This document shows, piece after piece, positions 22,325 to 35,254 of a stretch of 64,000 nucleotides of DNA (its first letter is position 1; every line of letters begins with the position of its first letter). Source of the DNA: Stomoxys calcitrans. Lineage: Eukaryota; Arthropoda; Insecta; Diptera; Muscidae. The stretch is taken from NCBI RefSeq assembly GCF_963082655.1, contig NC_081553.1:30724958-30788957 (forward strand), given 5' to 3'. A program made the translations under genes and the position numbers. The notes under the pieces are model-generated. The model saw nothing but the letters and a program-made list of their open reading frames with translations. It did not search any database and was not told where the DNA came from.

Positions 22325-23574
22325 AAGACGATCTAGACATGTCCGTCCGTCTGTCCGTCTGTCTGTTGAAATCACGCTACAGTCTTTAAAAATAGAGATA
22401 TTGAGCTGAAATTTTGCACAGATTCTTTTTTTGTCCATAAGCAGGTTAAGTTCGAAGATGGGCTATATCGGACTATATCTTGATATAGCCCCCATGTAGA
22501 CCGATCCGCCGATTTGGGGTCTTAGGCCCATAAAAGCCACATTTATTATCCGATTTTGTTGAAATTTGGGGCAATGAGTTGTGTTAGGTCCTTCGACTTC
22601 CTTCGTTAAATTGGCCCAGATCGGTTCAGATTTGGATATAGCTGCCATATAGACCGATCCTCCGATTTAGGGTCTAAGGCCCACAAAAGCCACATTTTTT
22701 ATCCGATTTTGATGAAATTCGGGACAGTGAATTGTGTAAGGCCCATCGACATACTTTGTTAATTTGGCTCAGATCGGTTCAAATTTGGATATAGCTGCCA
22801 TATAGACCGATTTCTTGATTTATGGTTTTGGGCCCATAAAATGCTCATTTATTGCCCGATGTCCCCGAAATTTGGAACAGTGAGTTAAGTTAAGCCCCTT
22901 GACATACTTCTGCAATATCGCACAGATCGGTCCAGATTTGGATATAGCTGCCATATAGACCGATATCTAGGTTTTAGGTTTTGGGGCCATAAAAGACGCA
23001 TTTATTGTCCGATGTCGCTGAAATTTGAGACAGTGAGTTTGGTTAGGCTCTTCGACGTCCTTCTTCAATTTTGCCCAGATCAGTCCAGATTTGAATATAG
23101 CTGCCATATAGACCGATCTCTCGATTTAAGGTCTGTCCGATTATGCCAAAATTTTGGATAGTGAATTTTGCTACGCCCTTTGACACCTATTGTCAGTTTG
23201 GCCCAGATCGATTCAGATTTGGATATAGCTGCCATATAGACCGATTCGCCGATTTAGGGTCTTGGGCACATTTATTATCCGATTTTAATGAAATTTGATA
23301 CACTGACTTATGTCAGGTTTTTTCGACATCCGTCTCGTATATGGTTCAGATCGGTTTATTTTTAGATATTGCTGCAAAAAAAGACCAATTTTGTTATACA
23401 CAATTGAACAATGACTTGTTCTGATTGGTATTTGGTCCAATTAGGAACATATTCCTATATAGCTGATATGATTTGCATTTTTCACTGGATTTTGACGATA
23501 GATGGTTTACATATATACCCGAGGGTATGGGTATCCAAAGTTCGGCCCGGCCGAACTTAAAGCCTTTTTACTTG
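22325..23574 (+). mobile_element. DINE-1-like type A lacking its 5' terminus
   Basis: It starts inside the 5' region (AAGACGATCTAGACATGTCC), where the array has replaced the terminal ~120 bp. Six to seven monomers follow (core GATATAGCTGCCATATAGAC), then GGGTATCC, the hairpin GTTCGGCCCGGCCGAAC and terminal ACTTG at 23574. The inverted motif is decayed here (GAGGGTATGGGTAT). Confidence 0.85.
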
Positions 23575-24260
23575 TTTTGCCTTTTCTTCTGTGTATGGGT
23601 CCATAAAAATCGCATTTACTAACCGATTTCTTTGAAATTTGGCACCATGAGAGGTGTTAAAACCCTCAATGTGCCCCTTGAGTATAGTCCAGATTGGACT
23701 ATATCTTAATATAGCCCTCATGTAGATCGACCACCAGATTTTAGGCCTTAGGCCCACAAAAATCCCATATATGGCTTAAAATAGCTGAAATTTGAAAACA
23801 GCTATGTTTTACATTTTGACGTCCTTGCCGAGTATGTTGTTTAGATTGGACCATTTTCTAGTATATCCCCCAAATATACACCGATTTACCGATTTAAGGG
23901 GTTTATCCCATAAGTGGTTTGTTTATTACCTGATTTTGCTGAAGTTTGTTACAGTGAGTTATGTTAAAGCCCTATACGTTTCCCCTGAATATCGTGCAGA
24001 TGCAGCTCTATATATATATATATATCAGTCTCCCGATTTACGGTCTTGATACCATATAAGTTCCATATATTACCCGATTTCGATGAATTTTTTAACCATT
24101 GGTGTGGCGTGTTTGGTTCAGAACAGATTATATTTCGATATAGCTACCATGGGTTAAAAAGTGGTGCTTATTTCACCGGATTTTGGACGAAATATTGCTT
24201 TTGTATATCCTCTAGGTGGTTGGTATCCAAAGTTTAACACGGCCGAATTTATTGTTTCTT
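23575..24260 (+). mobile_element. Older degenerate DINE-1-like copy
   Basis: Diverged monomers (TATAGCCCTCATGTAGATCG, CAAATATACACCGATTTACC) lead to GGTGGTTGGTATCCAAAG and ACGGCCGAATTTATTG, a decayed 3' end. It is duplicated at 44914-45600. Confidence 0.65.
24009..24025. repeat. TA dinucleotide microsatellite
   Basis: A TA run of 17 nt. The equivalent at 45348-45370 has 23 nt. Confidence 0.85.
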
Positions 24261-25245
24261 ATTTCGTTTCAATGTTCTCGTTTTAATTTATGGCAATTCA
24301 TTTTTTTTTAATTTTTCATTAAATTTTAAGCTTTTTTCAAAGTGTGTGAGTTATTATTTTTAAGCTTGCAAGCTTTTACTTCGTGTTTGAGAAAATGGTA
24401 AAACGCACACCTTGCATTTGTCCAACATGCATAGGTGGAAAAGAGCATATGACTTCTAATTTGCGGTTCTGCGGCATTTGCTTAAAGAACAGCAGCTCCC
24501 AATGACCCTTAATCACCTTGTCGTGGTGCAAGAGACCCAAAGAAAAATCAACTAATCCGAATGGCTGCACGAGTAGACCAAGTTAAGAGTTATATTTGCG
24601 TTACAAGTAGTTATTAGCAAATGTTTATAATGTTGCACTAATGAAAAATTATATAAATTGCTTCCAACAACAACAACAACAACACCAACAACCAACTAAC
24701 CAATCGACCCAGCAAACATCCATTGGTCCCGGCTTCAGCTTGAGCATGGCTATTTGAATAAAACTAATTTAACCAGCTTGACGTTATGTTATGCTAACAA
24801 AACCACTGCCAATGACATTACCACAGCTCTACCGGGAAGTATCCTTGTTATGTGCGTGCATTTGCCACACTTGCTGCTTGTGGCATGTCACACTTTAACA
24901 ATTTTTTTTTTTATATGCCAACTACAAGAATTTATTTGTCCCTTTGTGAAGGAATGGTTGGCAGGAAGCACACACAAATTCGCATTAGAATATTTTTGAT
25001 AAAATTAAATCGCTGTATTTACATGCATCTGATAATTTAATAATTTATTTGCTCATGATTATTTATTTTGTTTGGGGACTATTATTAGTGCGATTTACAC
25101 AAAATGCTTTGATAGTAGGTTTTCGGTAATTACTAAATAAAGTGCAAAACTTAACATTTGTGTTGGAACATTTTAATTGATTTTTATATACTGAGATTTG
25201 CAATTTCTGGATGTAAAAGAGTTAGACTGAGGATTTTATTAGTAA
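24261..25245. other. Spacer shared with 45601-46628
   Basis: AT-rich non-coding DNA with an AAC trinucleotide run near 24665-24690 that is one unit shorter in the second copy. The small open frames (e.g. 24754-24999) carry no recognisable domain and differ by frameshift between copies, which argues against coding. Confidence 0.6.
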
Positions 25246-27469
25246 CTAGCCAAACCGGGCCCTCCCGCCGCGCCTTCTGTAACTCTCTAATATCTATTTA
25301 GGGTGGGGACACTTCGCCCTGAATGCGGATATCGAATTCGTGCTTTGTAGCCTATGACGCTGAACGCGTTTGAATCCTCGCGAGAACATCGGACAAAGCG
25401 GTGGTTATCCCCTCGTTATGTTGGCGACATTTGTGAGGTACAATGCCATGCATGGTCATTTAAAAAATTTTCCCCAAAGTGGTGTCGCACTGCGGGACGC
25501 CGTTCGGACTCGCCCATAAAAAAGGTCCCTTATCATTCAGTTTAAATTTGAATCGGAAAGTACTCATTGATGTTTGAGAATTTGCCCCTTCTTGATTCCT
25601 GGCGGAAATGTTCTTCATAGGGTAATGTTCTCATTAGGGGAGGGAAGGCACCTCAGAAATTTAGAATCAAATATGGATATCTAACTCAGGCTGCACTTCA
25701 AAATTCCTTAATTTGAGTCCCATATTGCCATGACCGGTAAACGTGAACCGTTTGGAGGGTGTTTTGGGGCTGGGACGGCCACCGGTACTTTGCACTGAAA
25801 ATAGATATCAAATTCGTTCTTTATTCCCAACGGAATTTAAATTCAGCTTAGGGGTGTTTTAGGGCGTACCCCAAAACACTTGGCTCCAAAAATGTATATC
25901 AAATTCGTTTCATTTGGGTCCTATATTGTCATAATGGGTCAAATAACCCATTTGATGTATCTTTAGGAGGAATAACGCCACTTAGACTTGAACGCAAATT
26001 TTAATGTCATAGTCGTAATCTACTCTCAAATACCTTTCATTTGAATCCCATAGAGCCATGGGCGGCTAATATGCCCATTTGGGGGTATTTGGCTACCTTT
26101 CATTACATGCACCTAATGTTTTGTGCCATATTTGTAGTCTACTGCCTAATACTTTTCATATGAGTCCCATATTGGCATGATCATCGAATGTATCTGTTTA
26201 GAGGAGTTTTAGGGTTGGGGGTGATCGCTGGGTACTTGGACCCAAATTTCAATACCATATTCGTTTTTGGGTCTCCAATACCTTTCCTTTGATACCGTTA
26301 TTGACCAGACCACTTTCGGATATGGCCGGGTTTTTGTAAGGGGGATATCTAAAAATTATAAAGCCTATGTTTCCTTCCAGACAAACGTACACAATCTACG
26401 AACATTTTAAGAAAATCGGCTTAGCCATGTATCATATAGTCATAATGGGTCTAATGGCGTTTTTGAGGGGTGGCGTAACCCCCCATACTTCGATCTGATT
26501 TTGAATGCCATATTTGAAATCTTATCACGAATACCTTGCATTTCAGCCTCATATTGAAATTAACGTTCAATAAGTCTGTTTGAGAGAATTTTGGGGTTGA
26601 GTTGGTTAATACCATATTCGTATTCTACTGTCCAATACCTTTCATTTGATACTCATATTGTCCCGATCGGTCCACTTTTGATTTTGTGTTGTATTTTTGG
26701 GGTAAGGGGGAGGGTCCGTAACCCCTCCCGTAAACGAAAAATTATATAACCTATGTTTCCTTCCAGACCAACCTACACAATATGCGAAAATTTCTAGAAA
26801 ATATATTATGCCGTTTTTCAGTCTATACGAAACAAACCAACTGAGTCCCATATATCAGTGATTGGCTAATGTGCCCATTTTGGACGTTTTTGTGGGAGTG
26901 GGGTGACACCCTATATTCGACATGAATTTGTATGCCAGATTCGTTATCAACTCCCGCATACTTTTAATTTGATACCCATATTGTCCTCATCGGTCCACCT
27001 TTGATTTCGGGAGGTGTTTTGGGGTAACGGTGGTCCCTCCACCCTTCCGTTATCAAAAATTATAAAGCCCATTCCCACTCCCTGACGATATTCGTAATCT
27101 ACTCCCTAATACCTTTCATTTGAGCCCCATATTATTACGATCGTCAAATAAAACTATTTTAAGGCGTTTAGGGGCTGGGGTGGCGCCCCAGGTACTTGGA
27201 GCCAACTTTTATTATGAAATTCGTACTCTCCTCTTGAATATCTTTCATTTGAATCCCATATTGTCCCGATCGGTCCACTTTTATTTTTGGGTAGTTCTTT
27301 TGGGGTAAGGGGAGGATCCGCCCCCTCCCGATATTAAAGAATTACATAGCCTTTGTTTCCTCTTGAATACCTTTCTTTTAAATCCCATTTTATCCCGATG
27401 GGTCCACTTTTATTTTTGGCTAGTACTTTTGGGGTAAGGGGGAGGGTCCGCCCCCCTCCCGATATCAAA
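25246..27469 (-). mobile_element. Family C element, 5'-truncated
   Basis: The minus-strand 3' end lies at 25246 (plus strand reads CTAGCCAAACCGGGCCC). The degenerate units extend to GATATCAAA at 27469, where a DINE type-A copy begins. The element's own 5' start is missing beyond it. It contains the SINE-derived segment at 25350-25625 in the opposite orientation. The copy at 46629-48541 is the same element in the second duplicate, with a ~350 bp internal deletion. Confidence 0.6.
25350..25625 (+). mobile_element. SINE-derived segment carried within family C
   Basis: CCTATGACGCTGAACGCG, TTTGAATCCTCGCGAG, TTGGCGACATTTGTGAGG, GTGTCGCACTGCGGGACGCC and TTTGAATCGGAAAGTACTC correspond to the tRNA-SINE body without its A-box end. 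Confidence 0.8.
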
Positions 27470-29573
27470 CAAGTAAAAAGGCGTTAAGTTCGGCCGGGCC
27501 GAACTTTGGATACCCACCACCTCGGGTATATATAGAAACCACCTTTTATCAAAAGCCGACGTAAATTGCATACCATATGTACCATAGCAGTTATATCGAA
27601 ATATGTTCCGATTTGGACCAAATACTAATCGGTCTTTTTAGAAGCTATAACTAAAAATAAACCGATCTGCACCATATGCGACACGGATGTCGAAAAGCCA
27701 AGGAACTGTCCCAAATCTCGGCGAAATCGGAAAATAAATGCGCCTTTTATGGTCCCAAAACCTAAAATCGAGTGATTGGTCTATATGGCAGCTATATCAA
27801 AATCTGGACCGATCTGGACCAAATTGACGAAGGACGTCAAAGAGCCTAACGCAACTCATTGTCCCAAATTTCAGCAAAATCGAAATGGGACAATAAATGC
27901 GCCTTTTATGGGGCCAAAACCTTAAATCGAGAGATCGGTCTATATGGTTGCTATATCCAAATCTGGACCGATCTAGACCAAATTGACGAAGGACGTCAAA
28001 GAGCCTAACGCAATACTAATTTCCCAAATTTCAGCAAAATCGGATAATAAATGTGGCTTTTATGGACCTGAGACCCTAGATCGGAGGATCGGTCTATATG
28101 GCAGCTATATCCAAATCTGCACCGATCTGGGCCAATTTCACGAATGATGTCGAAGGGCCTAACGCAACTCACTGTCCCAAATTTCAGCAAAATCGGATAA
28201 TAAATGTGGCTTATATGGGCCCTAGACCCTAAATCGGAGGATCGGTCTATATGGCAGCTATATCCAAATCTGGACCGATCTGGGCGAAACTAACGAATAA
28301 TGTCGAGGAGCCTAACACAACTCACCGTCTCAAATTTCAGCAAAATCGTATAATATATGTGGTTTTTATGGGCCTAAAACCCTAAATCGGAGGATCGGTC
28401 TATATGGCAGCTATATCCAAATCTGGACCGATCTGGGCCAAATTAACGAAGGATGTCGAAGGGCCTAACACAACTCACTGTCCCAAATTACAGCAAAATC
28501 TGTTAATAAATGTGGCTTTTATGGATCTAAGACCCTAAATCGGAGGATCGGTCTATATGGCAGCTATATCCAAATCTGGACCGATCTGGGCGAAACTAAC
28601 GAATAATGTCGAGGCGCCTAACACAACTCAATGTCTCAAATTTCGGCAAAATCGTACAATTAATGCGCCTTTTTTGGCCCCAAAACCAAAAACCGAGAGA
28701 TCGGTCTATGTGGCAGCTATATCCAAATCTGGACCGATCTGGGCCAAATTGAGGAAGGATGTCGAAGGGCCTAACACAACTCACTGTCCCAAATTTCAGC
28801 AAAAGCGTACAATAAATGCACCTTTTATGGCCCCAAAACCAAAAACCAAGAGATCGGTCTATATGGCAGCTTTATCCAAATCTGGACCGATGAGGGCGAA
28901 ACTAATGAAAAACGTCGAAGAGCCTACCCCAACTCAATGTCTCAAATTTCCGCAAAATCGTACAATAAATGCGCCTTTTTTGGCCCCAAAACCAAAAACC
29001 GAGAGATCGGTCTATATGGCAGCTATATCCAAATCTGGACCGATCTGGGCCAAATTGAGGAAGGATGTCAAAGGGACACAACTCACTGTCCCAAAATTCA
29101 GCAAAATCGGTTAATAAATGTCGCTTTTATGGACCTAAGACCCTAAATCGGAGGATCGGTCTATATGGCAGCTATAGCCAAATCTGGACCGATCTGGGCG
29201 AAACTAGCGAATAAAGTCGAGGCGTCTAACACCACTCTCTGTCCCAAATTTCAGCAAAATCGGATAATAAATGTGGCTTTTATGGGCCAAAGACCCTAAA
29301 TCGGAGGATCGGTCTATATGGGGGCTATATCAAGATATAGTCCGATATAGCTCATCTTCGAACTTAAGCTGCTTATAGACAAAAAAGAATATGTGCAACG
29401 TTTCAGCTCAATATCTCTATTTTTAAAGACTGAAGCGTGATTTTAACAGACAGACGGACGGACATGGCTAGATAGTCTTAGATTTTAGATAGGGTCGGAA
29501 AGGTATATTTCTATGTGTTGCCAAAGAAATGACTAAGTGAATATAACCCCTATCCTATGATGGTGGTTATAAA
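27470..29573 (-). mobile_element. DINE-1-like type A, long copy
   Basis: CAAGTAAAAAGGCG, the hairpin GTTCGGCCGGGCCGAAC and ATACCCACCACC lead into about twelve 153-bp monomers, then ACAGACGGACGG and a decayed 5' end (GATGGTGGTTATAAA). Because 153 is 51 codons, a 185-codon open frame with 51-residue periodicity (28557-29114) arises; it is not a gene. The second copy is at 48542-50645. Confidence 0.88.
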
Positions 29574-30183
29574 AAAACCGAAAAATTATTTGCTCTGCAA
29601 AATTTTTATGGTAAATATTTAAATTCAAAATTAATTTAATTTTCCCTTCATCGGGCAAAACACTGCCATTGCTATTATGGGTAAAAATGCATATTAGAAT
29701 TTAAAACGCAGTGATTGTTGATTTTAAACTCATTTATTGGCGCATAGCATGAAGACACCCACACACACACGCACACTATCACACATTGCCAACACATTTG
29801 AACAGGTGTTTGCATTAAATTTCATTAAAATTTGGTTTCTAATTTCCCTAATTTGATGCTGTGGGTGTTGTCAGCACTGTCAATAGGGTTGTCATCCTGC
29901 CCAGGTCCTTATTGTCCATATCATTGTAATTCGCTGGCTATACGCAATTTAAATCAGTTCAAATGCATTCGGAAATGCATTCAATGCATTCGCTCATTAT
30001 GCACCTGATTTAACATAGCTCGTGTGGTTTATTTTATGAATATTATTTATTATGAACAAAATTAGGGCGCCAATATGACCACAATAACCACTGCACCCAC
30101 GACTATAAATGTAAACAAACCCATACACACACCTACCCTACGCTCACACGAACTCCTCGTGTAGGAGTGTGTGTAAATATGGC
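29574..30183. other. Non-coding spacer up to the assembly gap
   Basis: AT-rich DNA with a short CA run near 29758-29775. It is identical or nearly so to 50646-51254, where it continues past the point at which the gap starts here. Confidence 0.6.
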
Positions 30184-30383
30184 NNNNNNNNNNNNNNNNN
30201 NNNNNNNNNNNNNNNNNNNNNNNNNNNNNNNNNNNNNNNNNNNNNNNNNNNNNNNNNNNNNNNNNNNNNNNNNNNNNNNNNNNNNNNNNNNNNNNNNNNN
30301 NNNNNNNNNNNNNNNNNNNNNNNNNNNNNNNNNNNNNNNNNNNNNNNNNNNNNNNNNNNNNNNNNNNNNNNNNNNNNNNNNNN
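30184..30383. other. Assembly gap of exactly 200 N
   Basis: A run of 200 N, probably a placeholder length. Open frames crossing it have no meaning. The flanks are the end and the start of the two duplicate copies. Confidence 0.98.
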
Positions 30384-30580
30384 AACTGCTCGTTCTAGAC
30401 CATGAAGATGCACCTTGAGGCTTTTGGGCGGTGGTTTCCTATTCACGAGATAACGATTTGCATGGTCCCTTCGATAACATCGTAGAAGGTATTGCTTGGA
30501 CAGCATGCCTCCTGGTGGAGGTGGTCCACATGAGAACTGAGGAGACAGTCCGTCCAGTTTACATATCGATATTCTTCCTA
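30384..30580 (-). mobile_element. LINE (LOA/Jockey-group-like) C-terminal remnant
   Basis: The minus strand reads GMLSKQYLLRCYRRDHANR and YLVNRKPPPKSLKVHLHGLE, the C-terminal tail of the LINE seen at 4948-5120. The rest of that LINE is missing in this copy. Confidence 0.7.
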
Positions 30581-30680
30581 GTCTTCCTAGCATTCACTCT
30601 AAGCCCGCAATCCTCGACCCAAGTGCATCCAAGTATCATTAACCAAATTGCGTATACCTTCCTCGTACAGCATCAGCAAC
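30581..30680 (-). mobile_element. LINE RT fragment (I/R1-like), short
   Basis: This matches 9932-10030 and directly abuts the preceding LINE tail. The ~4.8 kb present between them in the left copy is absent here. Confidence 0.6.
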
Positions 30681-31217
30681 CACTTTTGTCAGTTAAATTT
30701 AGGCAAGAATTCTGGTTAAAAAAAATTACGAATTATTCTAATTCAAATGCATGCTTCGCCCACACTCAAACAAATTTCCACAACACACACACACTCTTAC
30801 ACATATACATTTAAATTTCGGATTTTTCCAAAAGCAGCGGAACAATTCAGCATTCACCAGCGAATGACACGTTTAACACGCATAATACTGTTGAGATAAC
30901 AATTGACATTTGCAAACAAATTTGTTTTTGGCCAAAAACCACACCAACACTCACCAGCAGACATGGCACTAACAACACCTAACAAAAGCTTTGGCCAACA
31001 ATTGCAAACGTTTAAATATATTTGAGTGTCTCAAAATTAAAATCCCATATAATTCACCTGAAATGCAACTGGGCGCACGAGAATGCATTGTTTTGTTGTA
31101 TGTGCCCATGCACACACACTAACATTAGCGATTAGAAAGGATCGTCATGAGTGAGTGGCCAATGAAGCTGATTTGATCAGTGTTGCCATCGCGGTATATA
31201 TTTTCATAAAAAACATG
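30681..31217. other. Non-coding spacer, second copy
   Basis: This matches 10031-10566 with small indels in the A run and CA run. No gene is seen. Confidence 0.6.
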
Positions 31218-32150
31218 TAAAAAAAATTGTGTTTGTTTGTTTGTTCTGTATAGACTCGAAAACGGCTGAACCGATTCCCTTGAAATTTTCGCAGATTATG
31301 AGAGTTGGTCTGGAAGGAAACATAGGCTATATAATTTTTTGATAACGGGAGGGGAGGCGGACCCTCCCCCTTACCCCAAAAGTACTACCCAAAAATAAAA
31401 GTGCACCCGTCGGGCCAATATGGGATTCAAATGAAAGGTTTTCAAGAGTAGAGTACGAATTTCCTAATAAAAGTTGGGTCCAAGTACATGGGGGGCCGCC
31501 CCAGCCCAAAATCCCCTTCAAATAGGTTTATTTGACGATCATCAACTCAAATGAAAGGAAATATAGGCTACATAATTTGTTGATAACGGGAGGGGGGCGG
31601 ACCCTCCCCCTTACCCCAAAATTACTACCCAAAAATAAAAGTGGACCAATCGGGACAATATGGAATTCAAATGAAAGGTATTCAAGAGTAGAGTACGAAT
31701 TTCATAATAAAAGTTGGGTCCAAGTACCTGGGGGGCCGCCCCAGCCCAAAAACCCCTAAAATAGGTTTATTTGACGATCATCAACTCAAATGAAAGGAAA
31801 TATAGGCTACATAATTTGTTGATATCGGGAGGGGGAGGATCCTCCCCTTTACCCCAAAAGTACTACCCAAAAATAAAAGTGGACCAATCGGGACAATATG
31901 GAATTCAAATAAAGGTATTCAAGAGTAGAGTACGAATTTCATAATAAAAGTTGGGTCCTAGTACCTGGGGGGCCACCCCAGCCCCAAAACCCCTTAAAAC
32001 AGGTTTATTTTAAGACCATGACAATATGGGACTCAAATGAAAGGTATTCGGGAGCAGATTACGAATATGGTCAGGAAGTAGGAATAGGCTTTATAATTTA
32101 TTGATAACGGAACGCAAAAACACCACCCAAAATCAAAAGTGGACCGATAG

Positions 32151-32320
32151 GGCGCCCCGGTAGCCAAGTTGATAGCGTGCTTGGATTACCAGTGCAGAGG
32201 TCGTAGGTTCGATTCCCGACAGAAGCCTTGATCTGTCGCTACTGTGGTATCACAATCGACTTAAAAATTGTCTAAGTGAGTCGGTAAAGGACTGCCACGT
32301 TCACCTAACCTGACCTAACC
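32151..32320 (+). mobile_element. Second tRNA-derived SINE type, ~170 bp
   Basis: The head GGCGCCCCGGTAGCCAAGTT carries an A-box-like TAGCCAAGTTGATAGC at 32161 and a perfect-looking B box GGTTCGATTCC at 32216-32226. The tail ends CACCTAACCTGACCTAACC. It is unrelated in sequence to the SINE at 52080. It is absent from the first copy, where about 60 bp of family C occupies the site, so insertion came with a small deletion. No clear target duplication beyond ATA is seen. Confidence 0.75.
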
Positions 32321-33884
32321 ATAGGGGGTCACCCCACACCCACTAAAACGCCCAAAATGGGCACATTGGCAAATCACGGATATATGGGACTCGGTTTGTT
32401 TGTTTCGTATAGACTGAAAAACGGCAGAACCGATTTTCTCGAAATGAAATTTTCCCGTATTGGGTAGGTTGGTCTGGAAGGAACCATAGGCTATATAATT
32501 TTTCGGTATCGGAAGGGGGACGGGCCCTACCCCTTATAACAAAAACACAATCCAACATTAAAAGTCGACCGATCGGGACAATATAGGTATCAAATGATAG
32601 GTATTGGAGAGTAGAATACGAATATGGTATTCAAATTTGAGTCAAAATACCCATCGGGCCGCCCAACCCCAAAACTCCCCATAACAGACATATTGGACGT
32701 TCATTTCAATATGGGGCTCAAATGAAAGGTGTTCAGGACTGGATTTCGAATCTGGCATACAACATCAGATTGAAGTATAGGGGGTCACGTCACCCCCCAA
32801 AAACGCCCAAAATGGCCACATTGGCAAATCACGGATATATGGGATTCGGTTTGTTTGTTTCGTATAGACTGAAAAACGACAGTACCGATTTTCTCAAAAT
32901 TTTCATAAATTGTGTCGGATTGTCTGGAAGGAAACGTAATCTAAATAATTTTTAGATATCGGGTGGAGGCGAACCTTACCCCGAAAACGCCACCCATATC
33001 CAAAAGTGGTCCGATGGGCACAACAAGGATATGAAATGAAAGGTATTGGAGACCAGAAAATGAATGTGGTATTAAATTTTGGGTCCAATACCCAGAGGAC
33101 CCCTCCCCCCCAAAAAAAAACTCCCCTAAACAGATTTATTCGAAGTTCATGTCAATATGGGATTCAAATGAAAAATATTAGGCAGTACATTACACATATG
33201 GCAAGTAATGGGAGGTCGCCCACCCCAAAATACCCCCAAATGGGCATATAAGCCGACCATGGCTATATGGGACTCAAATGAAAGGTAATTGAGAGTAGAT
33301 TACGAATGTGACATTAAAATTTACGTTCAAGTCTAGTTGGCTCTTTTCCTCCTAAAGATACGTCAAATGGCGTTTTGACCCATTATAACAATATGGGACT
33401 CAAATAAAAGGTATTTGAGAGTAGAAAACGAGTTTGATATCCAATTTTGGAGCCAAGTGTTTTGGGGCACATCCTAAAGCATGCCCTAAACTGAACTTCA
33501 TCTCCGGCTATGACAATATGGTGCTCAAATTAAAGGGATTTGGAAGTGCAGCACGAATTTGATATCCATATCTGAGGTGCCAACTCTCCCCTAAAAACAC
33601 TTCTCACTACCCAATTTGTTTAAAAAACACCAGGAACCGAGCAGGGGCAAACTTTTCACACATTAATAAGTGTTTTCCGATTCAAGTTTATTTCTGTTGG
33701 GAAAAAAGAACGAATTTGATATCTATTTTCAGTGCGAAGTGCCGGTGGCTGCCCCAGGCCATGGCAAAATGGGGCTCAAATTAAAGGGATTTGGAAGTGC
33801 AGAACGACTTGAAATCCATATTTGAGGCGAAATGTCTGAGGTGCCAGTGCTAACCCTTCCATAACGATAACATTACCCTAAGGA

Positions 33885-34155
33885 AGAACATTTCCACCAG
33901 GAACCTAGAAGGAGCAAACTCTCTCACATCAATGAGTGTTTTCCGATTCAAGTTTAAACTCAATGATAAGGAACCTTTCTTCATAGCCGAGTCCGAACGG
34001 CGTCCCGCAGTGCGACACCTCTTTGGGGATAATTTTTCAAATGACCATGCATGGCATTGTACCTGGCAAATGTCGCCAACATTGAGAGGGGACAAACACC
34101 GCTTTGTCCAATGTTCTCGCCAGGATTCGAACGCGTTCATTGCCATAGGCTACAA
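33885..34155 (-). mobile_element. SINE-derived segment within family C, second copy
   Basis: The equivalent of 12942-13212. It reads GCGTTCGAATCCTGGCGAG on the minus strand, with the same loss of the A-box end. Confidence 0.8.
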
Positions 34156-34256
34156 TGGCACGAATTCTATATCCGCATTTAGGGCGAAGTGTCCCCAACC
34201 TATAAAGATATAAGAGACTTAAAAAAGGCGCAGCGCAGCGAGACCGGTTCGGCTAG

Positions 34257-35107
34257 TAATACTTATAAAAAAACTATCAGAAATTTGAATATAAACTTTT
34301 TTGACTGCATATACGGCAACACTTTTTGTAGATTTATGTGGAAATGCGTATGCATGCTTATTCGCAGTCCTATTTTGCATTCGAATTATTATCTCTTGAA
34401 ATGGTGTCATTTTGATTTTATTTATTAAATATTTTCGTAAGCATTCCATGCCTTCATATATGTTGAGGTTGAGGCTTCTTTTCGTGCTCGGCCACGAATA
34501 ATATTAAAATTTAGTTTTGTTAGTTCTTTAACAATCAGTAAATGTTCAATTGTCACTTTATCGCAAATATTCGAAATTGAAATTATTTTCTCACACACCC
34601 ACACATACATACATACATACATTAACATGCAAATAAAAAAATGTTTTATTTCCCTTATGACACTGTTAAATATGGAGTAAGCGTGTTATATGTGTTTGCT
34701 AGTGTGTGTGTGTGTGCTACATCATTTTGTTGCTGTATTTCAATTTGTTTACTTGTGATACTTTTGGACTATTTTCTGGACAAATTTCAAATAATTTGTC
34801 CATGTTGGCCATTGTTATTTGCACATTTATAAAGTTTATTGGAAATTTATGCAAATGTGCTGGCAAAATGTTTGTTTATTTAATAGAGAAACATAAATTA
34901 ATATTTTCGTTTTCCTTCATGTTTTGATAAGAAAATGTTGTGCTGCTCGTACACACGTAGGCCTGGGTCATAATTGTGTACACAACATGGGGAGTTTATA
35001 ATCACAAAAGTTGGATCATTGTTGAATAGAGGGCATAAAAGGTCAGCTATTATAAGTGTGTTCAATATTGCCAATGTTCATATATGTATGAAAACTTATG
35101 GAAGTTT
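34257..35107. other. AT-rich spacer, second copy
   Basis: This matches 13317-14202. The GT run is 34702-34716. No gene is seen. Confidence 0.6.
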
Positions 35108-35254
35108 GAACCTAGGTTAGGTTGAAAAGAGATATTAATCTGTCCCATGTCACTATAGACATACACCAGTAATCTGCTTGCTGTGCGCTCTAAATACAAA
35201 ATAAAAGTAACCTCGAAAAGAAAAATCTAAGTTAGGAATTCCGTGCTACTTACA
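35108..35254 (-). mobile_element. LINE (I/R1-like) 3' end, split by an insertion
   Basis: This matches 14203-14330 with one GGTTAGGTT tract. It ends in CCGTGCTACTTACA (35241-35254), which is repeated at 36981-36994 on the far side of the RTE-type insertion. Confidence 0.75.

Larger units (their letters stand above)
4948..30183. repeat. Left copy of ~21-25 kb collinear duplication
   Basis: This segment matches 30384-51254 in the same order and orientation. The collinear blocks are 4948-5120 with 30388-30570, 9932-14190 with 30582-35105, 14203-15484 with 35108-38025, 17650-18110 with 40900-41335, and 23575-30183 with 44914-51254. The last block is nearly identical by eye. The material between blocks differs and consists mainly of transposons. 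The copy ends exactly at the 200-N gap. It may be a tandem duplication or an unmerged haplotype; see findings. Confidence 0.85.
31218..34256 (+). mobile_element. Family C element, second copy
   Basis: Same boundaries as 10567-13316: start before TTGTGTTTGTTTGTTTG and end GGTTCGGCTAG at 34256. It has one extra internal unit pair of about 240 bp (31510-31990 region) compared with the first copy. A SINE replaces about 60 bp at 32151-32320. Confidence 0.6.

Noticed and set aside
20585..22438. Open frames of 569-617 codons on both strands
   Set aside because: They are produced by the 12-bp tandem array, exist in several frames at once and have no non-repetitive domain. They are not genes.
24754..25040. 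Small frames shared with 46099-46386 as a candidate conserved gene
   Set aside because: The frame is interrupted differently between the copies by a T-run length change, and there is no signal, domain or polyA context that differs from the spacer.
28557..29114. 185-codon frame conserved at 49629-50186
   Set aside because: It is made of DINE monomers with a period divisible by three. Identity between copies follows from the duplication, not from selection.
30144..30593. Open frames spanning the N gap
   Set aside because: More than 60 codons are unknown bases. The right part is LINE tail and the left part is spacer.
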